A stretch of DNA of 64,000 nt from Bagarius yarrelli (GCA_005784505.1 VCAZ01000017.1:3927572-3991571); one strand, 5' to 3'. Shown: positions 31,514-42,440, counted from the first letter of the stretch. Program-made: numbers and translations. The notes: a model not told the origin generated them from the sequence alone.

Positions 31514-32340
31514 ATCCCCGCTCTATCGTTCTCTGCAGTGCTGCAGGTGTCTGACTCTCTGCATCAACTCCATCCATCATGTCTGGTTTAGACCCGATCT
31601 CTGGTGTGTTGGTGTGAGCAACTAGAGAAATGACTGTCATTAGGAGCAAGATCTTTGTTTTGATAGCCCGTGTTAATGGGCTTTGCATTAGGAAGAGTCC
31701 TAAGGGCCGGTTTTGGGGTGATTAGACCTAAAAAAAAAAAAAACATTTACACGTCCTTTAATTGCAACTCGGATGCCAGGAACCTAGGGCAAGCAGCCTC
31801 CCACAGCAATGCTCACAGTCACAAGCGCTTAAAGGATTACCTAAGAGGTTACTACAGCAGGAGGGTAATGTTCTGCACGCTCGCAGAGCTCTTTGAGCAG
31901 ATCCAGAGCGCTGTTTAGAAGGAAGGAAAGGAGATCAAGATGTTGCATTGTGGCGTTTAGAGAGTGGAGTAAACTTGTTTTGTCACACTTTAATTATGAA
32001 GCCTAGATGGAATCGCTGATTGGGAGTCAACATCCGGATTGTAATTTTCTACAATTTTTTTTCTCTCTTCTCTGGAAACTCTGTTAGATATTTTTCTCAA
32101 TGCTATTAATTAAATGAGTTATATTGGGAATATGTTGATTTGCATGCACGCAAACGAGCAGAGGCGGGGAGGGGGGTAAAGGGGTTGTTCGAAGTTGTTT
32201 GGAAAGTGACACTGGCCTAATTTAGGGCTGATAAAAGCGTGTGCCATAATCACCTGAGATAAGGGACTCATCCTCTGAGCCCTGCGAGAGAGAGAGGGAA
32301 AGCGAGTGAGAGTGCGAGATGCCATTTGATTTTTTATTTA
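31076..32340. other. Mostly unique sequence with a (TC)n tract
   Basis: Unique balanced patches lie at 31255-31480 (AGGAGTCACTAGTGGGCCC, ATGAGCATTAATTGTGTTAATG), 31640-31720, 31760-32000 and 32200-32330. A TC tract lies at about 31463-31513. I recognise no gene or repeat; several patches may be conserved regulatory sequence. Confidence 0.35.
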
Positions 32341-32680
32341 TATTTCTTATTACGACTTGCTGCATTTGAAACTGGGTCATCAAGCACATTTTCCCCCCTC
32401 TTTTTTCCCCATCTAACTTTCAAAATGGCCATGTTTTCTTTCTCTGGTTAAACATACTTTCGTATCCTATTCCCGTGTGCCGCCTGCTCATTAAAAATGT
32501 TTAACAACATTTTAATTGAAGAATTAATTACCTTCTGCTAGGCAAAATTTTCCTAAACTACAACAAGGGAGATATCAGACACAGAGACTGGGAAAGGAGC
32601 AGGAAAGGTGGGAGGTGGCCCCAGTGCTGACAAATCGGCCACCTTTTTCTATCTGTCAGGGTCCAGTAAGGAATGATGAC
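32341..32680. other. Candidate conserved non-coding element
   Basis: CGCCTGCTCATTAAAAATG, AACATTTTAATTGAAGAATT and AATTACCTTCTGCTAGGC, then CCCCAGTGCTGACAAATCGG, form a unique TAATT-rich stretch. Confidence 0.35.
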
Positions 32681-32947
32681 ATCATCAGATGTGTGTGTCT
32701 GCAAACTTTTTTAGCTTCTTGTTTGATTGTGTTGTGATAAATGCTATTAATTTACATGATTATTTAATATATAATGAACAGAAAATAACACAGACCACAA
32801 TATTGAACCTTTTATGTCTGCTATGATCTCCACAATCATTCAAAAATAATGAAAATCATCTGGTGAACTTTTTTCGTATTGGAATATGTATCGGAAAATA
32901 TCACAATGTCCGTTTATTTCAATATCGTGCAGCCCTAGACTAAACTA

Positions 32948-33240
32948 TCTTACTTCCTGCATGACCATGTCCCTGTGCACAAAGCCCCTGATCTTCATGA
33001 AGACATGCTATTTTCTGGATGTTTCGGAGTGTAAGAACTCTTATGTCCTGCACAGAGTCCTGATTCTGACTCAACCCCTTGAAACTGAACACCTTTGAGA
33101 TAAACTGGAACCCCGACTGAACCCCAGACTTCCTTACCGCAACATTAGTGATTGATCTAACTAATACTTTTGTAGCTAAATGATCAAATCCTCACAGTCA
33201 CATGACCCAATCAAGGCTTTCCAGAAGATTTGAGGAGGAA
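32948..33240 (+). mobile_element. Tc1-like transposase-derived remnant
   Basis: CCATGTCCCTGTGCACAAAG and CCCCTGATCTTCATGAAGAC, then ACTGAACACCTTTGAGATAA, correspond to the region around the last catalytic acidic residue of Tc1-like transposases (pattern DPxH...PDLNPxEHLWDEL). Stops and small indels break every frame. Confidence 0.7.
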
Positions 33241-33285
33241 GCGTGAGAAGGCATCAGGAATAGGATGTTCAAAATACAGACTTAC

Positions 33286-33325
33286 TTTCTCTCTCTCTCT
33301 CTCTCTGTGTCTCTGCCCCTCTCTC
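33286..33325 (+). repeat. (TC)n microsatellite
   Basis: A short TC array. Confidence 0.9.
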
Positions 33326-34330
33326 TCACCAACCCTTGCAAATGAGTTTGCATCCTGACTCCTCCTCCTTTGTCTGCCCCGCTTTGTCTCATGTCTCACC
33401 TCACATTTAAGGGCCCCGGTGTGATTAGTTAATCGGCCATGGCCCTCAGGTGGAGGTGGTGGTGGGAGGGTTGGGGGGTGGTTTAGAGTGCAGGACTGGA
33501 GGACAGGCTTCCGTTCCGTCTCCGTTTTCTCTCTCTCTCGCCGTCCTGCCAAGCTGTTCTTTTGGATGCGAGCGGAGGCAGCTGTGTTTACTGGCGTACA
33601 TTTAGCAGAATCTATTATTCATATTGCTCACTCTGAGAGCCAGATCTCATGCCACCTGTCTCGCTGACAAGCTTCACCCCTTTTGTGCGCTTTCCTGCTC
33701 GCACCAAATGAGGCTTGCTGCTGATGAATCGAGTTTTTTTTACGAGTGCCGCTAACTAACGGTCTCACTCGGAGCCATGGACGCCGGCCCGAGAGAGGGA
33801 GAGGGAGAACAGGAGGAAGGACGAGAGGGTGAGGAAAGAGTTTGGAAGAATTTGGGATGTTAATCTGTTCTATGAAAAGGATGACGGAGAACGAGACAGA
33901 GAGAGAGAGGGAGAGAGAGAAAGCATCAAATAAAGAAGAGATGAGTAAAAATGAATATGACCAGTGTAGACTCTCAGTCTTTTGCCTTTTAACAATAAAA
34001 TGAGTTAGATTCTATAAATAGCGTTTTCCCTTCGGCAGCCATTTATTCTAATGAAAGGTGTGTTAACACAACGGCCGCCACAATAAGCCCAGGGAAATCT
34101 ATGACTCCATTTGTAATTCGTTGTGATTTTACTTTAATCTTGACTTGGAGTCTGTAGAGTAATTACTAAATCTCAGCGGCTGAAAGACGCTCTGTACCAA
34201 GCAGTGAAGTGAAGAAGTAAAAGTAAGAGCCCTAGCAAAGAGATTAACGTGTTTAAAGAAGTGCAAAGAGACAAAAAAGGGGTGTGGTTAACTTGATCTG
34301 ATATGATTTGATATATATTTATATTTATAT
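33326..34330. other. Mostly unique; several candidate regulatory patches
   Basis: 33390-33465 (GTGTGATTAGTTAATCGGCC, which contains the palindrome GATTAGTTAATC), 33590-33790 (ATCTATTATTCATATTGC, CACCAAATGAGGCTTGCTGC) and 34015-34200 are balanced and repeat-free. Purine-rich tracts occur at 33790-33930. No coding feature was recognised. Confidence 0.35.
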
Positions 34331-34333
34331 ACA

Positions 34334-34411
34334 TTTTTAGACCTAATTTTTAGACGAGTTAGTCGTAAGCTAGATCCTTTGAAATGCAAAACCGAAGCCA
34401 TTTCTATGTTT
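34334..34411 (+). repeat. 78-bp direct repeat, copy 1
   Basis: 73 of 78 positions match copy 2 at 35433-35510, including GTTAGTCGTAAGCTAGATCC and AAGCCATTTCTATGTTT. Copies lie 1,099 bases apart. It is followed immediately by a TA microsatellite. The unit matches no family known to me. Confidence 0.9.

Positions 34412-34470
<59 letters not shown>
34412..34470. repeat. (TA)n microsatellite
   Basis: A nearly pure TA array adjoining direct-repeat copy 1. Confidence 0.95.
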
Positions 34471-34471
<1 letters not shown>

Positions 34472-35432
34472 CCAGAGAGTCAAATATTTGGACAATGTTT
34501 AATCCAAGAAAGAAAAAAAGACAACATAAATGAAGAGAACGAAATAAAGAAAGGCAGCATAAATGAAGTAAAAGAAGTAAAGACAACAGAGAAATTGAAA
34601 GGGGAAAGAGAAACAAAGGCAACAGAAATGAATGAAACGAAAGAAAGACAACAGGCATTAAGTGAAAAAAGGCAATAGAAATAAAGTGAAGGAACGAAAG
34701 GCAACAGAAATGAAGTGGAAGAAGGAAATAGAAAAGAAATAACGTGAAAGACAACAGAAATAAGGGGAATAAAAGAAAACAAGTCCTACTACTTGTTCTT
34801 ACCGTTACTATTTTAACAACTTAAACCGGGTATTTATGTATCTGATCCGAGAAAATAACGAGAAAAATTAGTGAATCCCGTGTCATATAACGGATCAGCA
34901 TTATTTATCCGGGGCAAATCCAAAAAAGTTCTTTTTTTTTCTAGTGTTTTTTTACTAAAACACTCCAAACATGCTGGTTTCTTTTAACCTTATGTTGTCT
35001 GTAATTCCCAAAAAATCTATTTTAGCACTATAAACAGTCACATCTGGAGGAAAAACCAAAAAAAAAAAATCAAAAACAATGAAAAATTTGTTGTTTCGGG
35101 TTGCCTGTTACTTTTTTTTTTTCTTCCGTATTCTAGACGCTGTATAAAGCAGATGATATAACTTTCAGGTTAATTTCATTCTAATTTAATGTTTGTTTAA
35201 TGTAATAAAACGATTAAAGCGTCGTTTAACAAGGAAGAAGGGAAGATAAAAAAAAAAACCCATATAGCTCATGAATAAGGCCAATGCTTTATTGGACATT
35301 CTTCAAAGTGAAGGATATTTTACAGCCGCAAAGACAATTTCAAGGACTTGGAAAAGCTCAACAGCTCTTATCTTCACTAAGGTGCCATTTCATTGTGCTG
35401 GATTCAGACATTAAATACTCCTTAATTTTTTT
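34471..35432. other. Unassigned; purine-rich 34500-34780
   Basis: The plus strand at 34500-34780 is a degenerate run of GAAA/GACAACAG/AATGAAGTGAAAG words with quasi-periodicity, yielding Phe/Leu/Ser-rich minus-strand frames. The remaining part is AT-rich single-copy-like DNA. Confidence 0.45.
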
Positions 35433-35510
35433 TTTTTAGACCTAATTTACATAGGAGTTAGTCGTAAGCTAGATCCTTTGAAATGCAAAACGGAAGCCAT
35501 TTCTATGTTT
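35433..35510 (+). repeat. 78-bp direct repeat, copy 2
   Basis: This is the second copy of 34334-34411. Flanks of the two copies differ, so the duplication is limited to the 78 bases. It follows a T-rich run. Confidence 0.9.
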
Positions 35511-35568
35511 CATCAAGGATCTATTCATGTTTAATAAATTAAGACTTTAACAGACTTTTTAGAATTTG

Positions 35569-35713
35569 TTTTTTTTTTTTAAAAAAAAAAAAGCGTTAAA
35601 AGCTTCCTTACAACCTGCAACATCATTTTTTTTTTTTTTTTTTTTTTTTTTTCGGATTATGGAGTTCGAAAGGGGAGTAAATCTGTAAAAAAAAAAAAAA
35701 AAAAAAAAAAAAA
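35569..35713. repeat. T12A12 and T27/A27 homopolymer inverted repeats
   Basis: T12 (35569-35580) abuts A12 (35581-35592). Then T27 (35626-35652) and A27 (35687-35713) enclose a 34-base spacer. Both pairs can fold into perfect A:T hairpins. Confidence 0.9.
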
Positions 35714-35813
35714 CCCCCACTAAAAATATTTTATTTGACTTTATTAACTTGGCAAATTCCAGTTAACATCGACGGCTTTGGTGGGTCTGAAGTAGAATAG
35801 AATTTTAAAAAAA

Positions 35814-36118
35814 GGGGGCAGTACAGTGGCTTAGTGGTTAGCACTGCTGCCTTAGAGCAAGAATGTCCTGGGTTCGATTCCCCTACAGGGTTCTTTCTGT
35901 GGAGTTTGCATGTTCTCCCTGTGCTTGTGTGGGTTTACTTCTTGTTCTCCGGTTTCCTCTTACAGTCCAAAAACATGTATATAAGATTGATTTGGTGAAT
36001 CTAAATTGCCCATAGGAGTGAGTGTGTGTGTGTGTGTGGCCCTGTAATGTCCAGGGTGTCCCCCTCCTGCCTTTTGCCCTTTCAGAGATGGCTGGGATAG
36101 ACTCCAGCAGAACACAGA
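35814..36118 (+). mobile_element. SINE family A, nearly full length
   Basis: The tRNA-like head is intact, with A-box TGGCTTAGTGGTTAGCAC and B-box GGTTCGATTCC (35871-35881). The body runs TGTGGAGTTTGCATGTTCTC, AATTGCCCATAGGAGTGAG and GGCTGGGATAGACTCCAGCAG. The final GACCCCGAATTAG and GAATGA tail are missing. The head is a Pol III-type promoter in origin, not a functional tRNA. Confidence 0.92.
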
Positions 36119-36325
36119 TTTTTAGTGTTTTTCCCTGACAAAAATTTTATTCAGTTTGTTAAATATCAAGAAATTCAAGAAAATCCCATGTCTGAGATAC
36201 ATTAAAAAGTTGGCAGAGACACTAAAAAGTCTTAAAAGTTTGTACTAACACTGTTGTAAAAGTTCGACAATTAGAAGTAGGGTTATATTTTAAGTACTTT
36301 TTAAACTGATTTATGTGATTTTATG

Positions 36326-36513
36326 TGGCAGTGGTGGATCAAATAGTTAAGTCGCTGTTGTCCGTTGGCCACTGTCGAGCCCTTGAGCAAGACCTTTAAC
36401 CCCTCCTGCTCCAGGGGCACTGTATCATAGCTGACACTGCACACTGACCCCAACTTTTTAAGAAAAGAAACAGTCTGCTGTAGTGTTTATGTGACAAAAT
36501 AAAGACATTTACG
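36326..36513 (+). mobile_element. SINE family C copy
   Basis: GAGCAAGACCTTTAACCCC, CCTGCTCCAGGGGCACTG, CTGACCCCAACTTTTTAAG and GTGACAAAATAAAGACATTT identify it. The GTTCAAGCCCC segment is deleted. Confidence 0.8.
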
Positions 36514-37560
36514 TTGAATTCAGTCTAGGTCGTGTTGTGTTTAGGCTTGAACCACATCAACATCTGTGGCTTTCAGAAAAGAGTCGAATATTATGAGCCA
36601 GAGGGCACCAGGCATCCCTGCTCCACCCTTCACCCATCTCTGAAATAAAAATGCTGGAACACTCAGCAGCCTTCTTTTCGTTTTCCTTTAAAAAAAGGTT
36701 GATCGGTGGTCCTAAGGTGGGGACTGGTGTAAAAACACAGAAAAGAGAAATAACAGTACAGATAGAGAGAGGATGAGGCGAGTGAGAGAAAGAGAGAGAA
36801 ATAAATCAGTTGGGTCCAAGGCATAGTAATCCTTGCTGAACATTTTGGGCTGATTGATATAAATAACAATGTCCTCGCCATCTGTCCAGAGAGGGACCTT
36901 TTCCAGTTTGTGTTGAGCTGCAACGGCGGAATAATTAATGAGCGGTGTCCTTTGTGCCGGTAATAAAGACAAGACAAATTATGTTATAATCCAACTGCTG
37001 CTCGTTCGTCTCCGCCAAATAAAATGTCAAATAAAAAAGAGAGGCCATGAAGCCGACTTAATGGAGTGCAGGGTACCTGTTTTCGGCCAGAGACAAATCG
37101 AGAGAGAAAGACAGAGCGAGACCATAAAAGCGCAAAGCGGCTAAAACTATAAACGGATAAATGATTGTGATTTTTTAATATATTAAAGCCACTAAATGAT
37201 GTGTGGTCACTGAAAACTGCAACGATCTTACTAGAAATCCTGGTCCTTTAGAGATGCGAAAAAAATTCCTACAATTGAATTGCGATCCGGTGGCTTGTTT
37301 TTATTTCTTTTTTTTTAAACCTTGTAGCTTCTCAACTATTCCTAAACATGCTTTAAGGTGGGATTTATTCTATTGATTGGTACGTACCCTTAGATTGAAT
37401 TCGAATCCCCTGCATTCTCACCTTTTTAAAAAGCCGACACGGAGGTGACGCGAAGCCGTAAGTGATGCGAGTTTGAGTGGATGCGGTTAATGGGAGATTC
37501 GAGGATCAAGACAGGGGATGTGACATGCATTATAGGTGATTTTCTCTCCCCCTCCCCCCA
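36514..37560. other. Mostly unique; candidate element 36790-37080
   Basis: 36790-37080 contains CAAGGCATAGTAATCCTTGC, GGCTGATTGATATAAATAAC and CGGCGGAATAATTAATGAGC, then CCGGTAATAAAGACAAG. It looks like a regulatory island. 37380-37520 is CpG-containing. The remainder is unremarkable. Confidence 0.35.
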
Positions 37561-37699
37561 TTTAACACTTCAAACACTTTTATTTTATTGAATTGATTGT
37601 TTTTCAGGAATAATAAAACCCTTGATGAATAAAAATGACTGTCCCTTGTCTTAACTCAAAAGACAGACCTGCTCATTCTCCTATTCACACACTTATACA

Positions 37700-37829
37700 T
37701 GTGGTAGGTCAGTGTTGGACTGATAGGATAATTATGGGTTCAATTCCCAGCACCACCAAGCTGCCACTGCCCTCAAGCAAGGCCCTAACTCTTAATTGCT
37801 CAGCTGGATAACATACATGTAAGTCACCC
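37700..37829 (+). mobile_element. SINE family B copy (left of inverted pair)
   Basis: GTGGTAGGTCAGTGTTGGAC, GGGTTCAATTCCCAGCACC, ACCAAGCTGCCACTGCCC and CATGTAAGTCACCC identify a shortened copy. Confidence 0.85.
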
Positions 37830-37926
37830 TTGCTCAGGGGCCCAGCAGTGGCAACATGGTGTTGCTGGGATCCAAACCCAGATCTTCCAATTAGCAGTCC
37901 AACAACTTAACCACTGAGCTACCATT
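37830..37926 (-). mobile_element. SINE family B fragment (right of inverted pair)
   Basis: TTGCTCAGGGGCCCAGCAG, TGGTGTTGCTGGGATCC and GCAGTCCAACAACTTAACC are reverse-complement blocks. It abuts the plus-strand copy directly, tail to tail. Confidence 0.85.
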
Positions 37927-38540
37927 TTCCAATGGCTTAAAAATTCCTGGAGGATCTGACTAAAGTCCAATTTGGCCAGGATTAGTTTTACAGGGGGGTC
38001 TTAAAATCTTTAAATCCCAGACGAATCTGCCATGTCTGTGTTACTTTCTGTACAAATTTCAGACCAAATGACCTCCTGTAGATTGGCAAACTCAGCGGCC
38101 CTTCGAGAAATTAAATCCCCTCCGAATGTGAATGTCTGTGATTGCCGAAAAAAATAGATTTTTCCAGAACGTTTTGGTCAACGGGAATTACCATACAATC
38201 TCTAGCGCACAGGTATTCTGCTTTCTGCGCACCAATATTAGATGTATTATATAATCATGTTAAATTTCTTTATGTAGTTATATAAAACTACAATCAACTA
38301 CAACATCCTCATGTAAATGTAAAATGTTTGTTTCGTCTTAATCTGTACCTAAAACTAACAACGTCGACTAATGAGAATTGTAAATTAAACATGGTTTGGA
38401 AAACTAGTCCAATCTGAATAGGCCTTTTGCCACACAGTAAAGCATACGCAAGGTAAAACATCCAACCCCTTAATTTGACAAACTATAGTATGAATCCTCC
38501 ATAGATGGAGATTTTTATCTATAGGTCTCAGTCCTGGCCA
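37927..38540. other. Unassigned unique sequence
   Basis: 38020-38180 is balanced (AATGACCTCCTGTAGATTGG, CTCCGAATGTGAATGTC) and may be conserved. The rest is AT-leaning. Confidence 0.3.
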
Positions 38541-38583
38541 TAAAACCCTTCTTGGCCCAGTGTTCTTCCTCTGGCTGCTTCAG

Positions 38584-38695
38584 AAAGGCCTGTGTGAGAA
38601 GGATCACTAAGGCCAGAAAGGGAACAGAGGGAGCTCCAGACACAACAGACTCTCAGCCCAGCTCACCCAGCAGGGGAGCGAGGGGAAAGGAGGAG
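38584..38695 (+). other. Weak candidate internal exon
   Basis: A pyrimidine-rich stretch ending TGGCTGCTTCAG precedes 38584, and GAG|GTACAG follows 38695. Together these give an acceptor-donor pair 112 bases apart within an open frame that reads KARKGTEGAPDTTDSQPSSP. The peptide is low complexity and I recognise no family, so chance is likely. Confidence 0.12.
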
Positions 38696-38846
38696 GTACA
38701 GGCGTCGGGGGAGATTTCAGCCCTCCTGCTACTGACAAAAATCTTTAGTATCCATTTTCACTATTCGTTACCTACTAAAGTGTACAATTCTCACAAAGTG
38801 CCGAATATTAAAAGCGGTGATAAAAGTGTTTGTGTAAGGTCAAGAA

Positions 38847-38849
<3 letters not shown>

Positions 38850-38902
<53 letters not shown>
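38850..38902 (+). repeat. (GATA)n microsatellite
   Basis: A perfect GATA array of about 13 units. Confidence 0.97.
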
Positions 38903-38903
<1 letters not shown>

Positions 38904-39065
38904 AAAAAACAAAGGAATAAAGAAAGCAAAATGGAAGAGAAAAAAAAGAAAAAGGGGGTTCTGCACATTCTAGTTAAATATAAGTTTACTTATAAATTCT
39001 TTACAAAAAAAAAAATATTTAACTGATCAGTAACTAAATTTTAAGCTGGAATGTTAACTGGTAAA

Positions 39066-39260
39066 AAGAGAAGTTGGTAGCCCATTGGTTAAGGTGTTGA
39101 ACTCATGATCGGAAAGTTGTGGGTTTAATTCCCAGCTCCACCAGCCTGCCCCTGCTGGGCCTCTAACACTTAACTGCTCGGTTGTTTAAAAATGAGATAA
39201 ATGGACGTTTCCCAGGACAAGCCGTTCATCTGAATTGCCAAATGCCTGAAATGTGAATGT
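39066..39260 (+). mobile_element. SINE family B copy, near full length
   Basis: TTGGTAGCCCATTGGTTAAG, TGTGGGTTTAATTCCCAGC, CCACCAGCCTGCCCCTGC and TAACTGCTCGGTTGTTTAAA, then CCAAATGCCTGAAATGTG, extend from head to tail. Confidence 0.85.
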
Positions 39261-39825
39261 AAAGAGTTTCAAATGTCTTTTTTCTCTTTTGTTTCTCACT
39301 GAAACGTCGCTTAAAAGTCCCTTCAGCAGAGTAATCTGCAGTTCATTCACTCCTGTTCCTGTTCTCCTGGAAAGAAGAATGAAAGGCTTCCTGGATAACA
39401 GCTACAGTATGTTAATACCCTCCTTACCATTCAACCTTGTGTGTGTGTGTAAGTCTCAGCAGAGCCGTAATATCCATATTAAACAACCAACAAAGCCCTT
39501 TGTACAGTCCGGGCCACTCGGTACATATTAAACACTCCTCAATTTTTATGCACGCTTCATTTTAATTAGCGGCGAATTTGATCCTGGGCTTTTCCCCGAG
39601 GTAAGCCTGAGTTAATAAAAAATACACCTCTTGGTCAAGCTGTTACTGCCACTAAGGTACACCAATTTCATAGAATATATAAAACTGTCATAAAAAAGCA
39701 GCTTCTGAGAAATCAAGGTGCGATTTGGGTCTATAAAGAGCAAGAAAGAGATTAGAGTAAGAAGAAAAATCCCTGAAATGATTTCTTTAAGAAGCAACCT
39801 GAGAAATGAGACATGTTAAACTTAA
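39261..39825. other. Unassigned; candidate element 39480-39640
   Basis: CACGCTTCATTTTAATTAGC, GGCGAATTTGATCCTGGGC and TTTTCCCCGAGGTAAGCC mark a unique island. No repeat or coding signal elsewhere. Confidence 0.3.
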
Positions 39826-40110
39826 GGTCCCGGGTTCGATTCTCAGGCAGGCTTTTTGTGTGGAGTTTGCACGTTCTCCTTGTGCTTGTGTGGGTTTACT
39901 CCGGGTGCCCCGGTTTCCTCCTACAGTCCAAAAACATGTATGTTAAGTTAATTGGTGATTCTAAATTGCCCATAGGAGTGAGTGTGAGTGTGTCCAGTGA
40001 TGGACTGGCAACCTGTCCAGGGTGTACCCCTCCTGCCTTTCGCCCTTTCGGAGACGGCTGGGATAGACTCCAGCAGATCCCTGTGACCCCGAATTAGAGA
40101 ATAAGCGGTG
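39826..40110 (+). mobile_element. SINE family A, head-truncated
   Basis: The copy starts within the B-box (GGGTTCGATTCTC). It then runs through TGTGTGGAGTTTGCACGTTC, CTACAGTCCAAAAACATG, GATTCTAAATTGCCCATAGG and GACCCCGAATTAGAGAATAAG. Confidence 0.9.
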
Positions 40111-40195
40111 GCAAACAGTGGCCGCTTGGTGGTTCTGGGAATTAAACCCATAAGCGACCGATTAGGGGTCCAAAACATTAACCACTGAGCTGATA
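40111..40195 (-). mobile_element. SINE family B head fragment
   Basis: CCGCTTGGTGGTTCTGGG, AATTAAACCCATAAGCGACC and CATTAACCACTGAGCTGA are reverse-complement head blocks, joined directly to a SINE A. Confidence 0.7.
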
Positions 40196-40289
40196 CTATT
40201 GTGTGTATTGCTTGTTATTGTGTTATTGGTGCAAATGTATCTTTATAAAACAGCAGCAGGTCTTAAAATTTGAGATCAAACTGTTATAC

Positions 40290-40390
40290 GGCATATTTTG
40301 GCATTTGCCCTTATCCAGAGGTGACGTACAATTATTAGGGCCCAAGACATGTAATGGCGCAGGATGCTATTGTTTTTCTAAAAATTATTA

Positions 40391-40435
<45 letters not shown>

Positions 40436-40670
40436 TTATTATTTTTTAATGGTTCTGTGGCTATTTGGAAATTTAGGACTGTTAGCCATGTTTGTGCTAA
40501 AGATTTAGACCCGTTATCACTGCTTGCAGCTGTATTTTCATTAACACAGCTGAGGGTTAAGGACCTTGTTTAACGACCCAGCAGTAACAACTTGGAGGTC
40601 CTGAAAATTGAACCCATAATCTGATCAGCAGTCCAACACCTTGACCGCTGAGCTACCACTTGCCAATTTT
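40290..40670 (-). mobile_element. SINE family B split by an (ATT)n array
   Basis: Tail block TTTGCCCTTATCCAGAGG with TGACGTACAATTA is at 40300-40336. Body and head (GGTTAAGGACCTTG, GTCCAACACCTTGACCGC) are at 40542-40670. The ATT expansion and other sequence lie between. The two parts could instead be separate copies. Confidence 0.6.
40384..40447 (+). repeat. (ATT)n microsatellite
   Basis: An ATT array with minor interruptions. Confidence 0.95.
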
Positions 40671-40811
40671 GGGAAAGTAAAAGTCTTTTAAGTTTGTCTG
40701 GAACTCCAGGCAGGACTGAATCAATAAGAGTATTTTAGCTCCAGCTGTATGACTTCATCCAAGGTCAAAACATCCTGTAGGCAACACCATGGAAGAAAAT
40801 TCCTGAAACTT

Positions 40812-40982
40812 TGACATTTTTGGCGTTCGGCAGTTGCGCATATCCAAAGCGACTTGCAATTTTTTTTTAAATCTTTGAATCTAGGGTAAAGAGACTTTTT
40901 TAGAAGCCCAGAAAATTGCTGGGACTTGAACCAATGATCTTTTAAACAGCAGTCCAACACCTTAACTACTGAGCTACCACTT
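40812..40982 (-). mobile_element. SINE family B copy
   Basis: CATATCCAAAGCGACTTGC, TTGCTGGGACTTGAACC and CAGTCCAACACCTTAACTAC, then GAGCTACCACTTA, identify a degenerate copy. Confidence 0.75.
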
Positions 40983-41280
40983 AGGAACATATAATTGATT
41001 TCCAATGGTATTTTTAGCCAAAATATTTAGCAGAAAATATTTGTTATTTTTAACCAGAAATAGTTATTGTATAAGGACAGAGTAATGCATGATATTTGCA
41101 TGTGTGTTTATGATTTAAACTATGAATATTTGATCATTAAGTTAAATATTTTATTAGGGAAAACAGTTTACAGTAAATATGTACGTTTTTAAGTAAAAGT
41201 GATTTGCACACTTTTTGGTAAAAGTCCTAATTTTCTGTTTAAGTGTTTAAAAAAGTCATGGTTTAAGAATCAGTGGTTTT
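40983..41280. other. Unassigned AT-rich sequence
   Basis: I see nothing recognisable here. Confidence 0.4.
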
Positions 41281-42440
41281 AATCTGACTGGCCATTGGTT
41301 TCTCATTGCGCTACATTCTGTGGTTCAAACACACCCACACCCAATAGCACTGAACTCTCGGTCTCAGTTCCCAGTGCTTCGTGGTTGACTGACACGCTAA
41401 TAAAATTCATTACTGTTGGAATGTGTTTGTTTACCAGATGAGCGAATTAGACAGAAAGCCGTTGTGCTGTGTTTAATAACGCAACATGATGTCGAGCAGA
41501 TATTAATCCAGGTTCCCGCACTGTGTGGGCTCAATGAAAGCATGTTCCCATCGCTCTCATCTGCGCCTTTTCCTGCTAAACATCCCTTTGAAAATGTGCA
41601 GTCTTTTTATCCCTTCCATCCTCCCAACCCAGCCCCATCCCCTCCTTCCAACAATTACCCTGTATGTTGTGGACAGGGCAGATTGTACCGACAGACAGAC
41701 TGTTAAAACGGGATGAAGGCAGACATAAATAAGTCAGTAAGTGGAGCGCGCCCTGGCAGACAACACTAAAAGCACCTATGGCAGGAGGGCAGCTCCCGTT
41801 GCTGATGCCCAACATGTCTGTGCCACCCTGGCACCAAAACAGGCATCTGCTATCCTGCTTCTGCCAAGCTCACCGTATACATACAAACATCTGCCTCCCA
41901 CGCAAAGAGGGAGAGCGAGAGCATGACCGGTCTCAGAAAAAGAGATAGACAGATAGAGAGAGAGAGAGAGAGAAAGCCAGCGAGAGAGAGCGCGCATGTG
42001 TGTGACTAGTCAGGCCGTTGCCAGCTCTGTCTACAAAAGCCCTAATGTTTCCTGTCAAGCCATTAGCAGCGATAGCATCAGCCCAGGCCCCATTACGCCA
42101 TCAGTGTCCACCTGTGATAAAAGGAGCCATTTGTTTTCTTAAAGCTCCACTTAATGTCCGTTTAACTCAATTTGTCAGGAAATGTAGAACAATTTCCTTC
42201 TGGCCAGAAATCTGGACGGGGTTCAAGGAAGAACGTGAGAGGGAGGTCACCTTGTCCATATTCAAATGAGATGATTAAAGAGCAGGACGGACGGTGTGTT
42301 TGAAAGAGTTTTGAGGAGATTTTAAGGAGTTGGACAGAGTGATGAAGAGACATGGAATGAGGAAGATTTACAGATATAGAGGAGCAGGAGGACTTGAGAT
42401 GGACCAATCAGAGGTGATTAATTACTGTTGTTTAACATGG
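41281..42440. other. Unique sequence, several candidate regulatory patches
   Basis: No interspersed repeats are recognised. Balanced patches include 41395-41580 (GACACGCTAATAAAATTCAT, GTGTTTAATAACGCAAC), 41750-41890 and 42010-42200 (CATTAGCAGCGATAGCATC, CACCTGTGATAAAAGGAGCC). A short GA tract lies at 41955-41975. Frames of up to 96 codons lack recognised domains. Confidence 0.35.

Noticed and set aside
34404..34782. Minus-strand Phe/Leu/Ser-rich frames of 116 and 100 codons
   Set aside because: They follow from the purine-rich, quasi-periodic plus strand and the adjacent TA array.
35814..35890. tRNA-like sequence with A and B boxes
   Set aside because: It continues into a SINE A body, so it is a SINE head and not a tRNA gene. 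The same reasoning applies to all SINE B, C and D heads.
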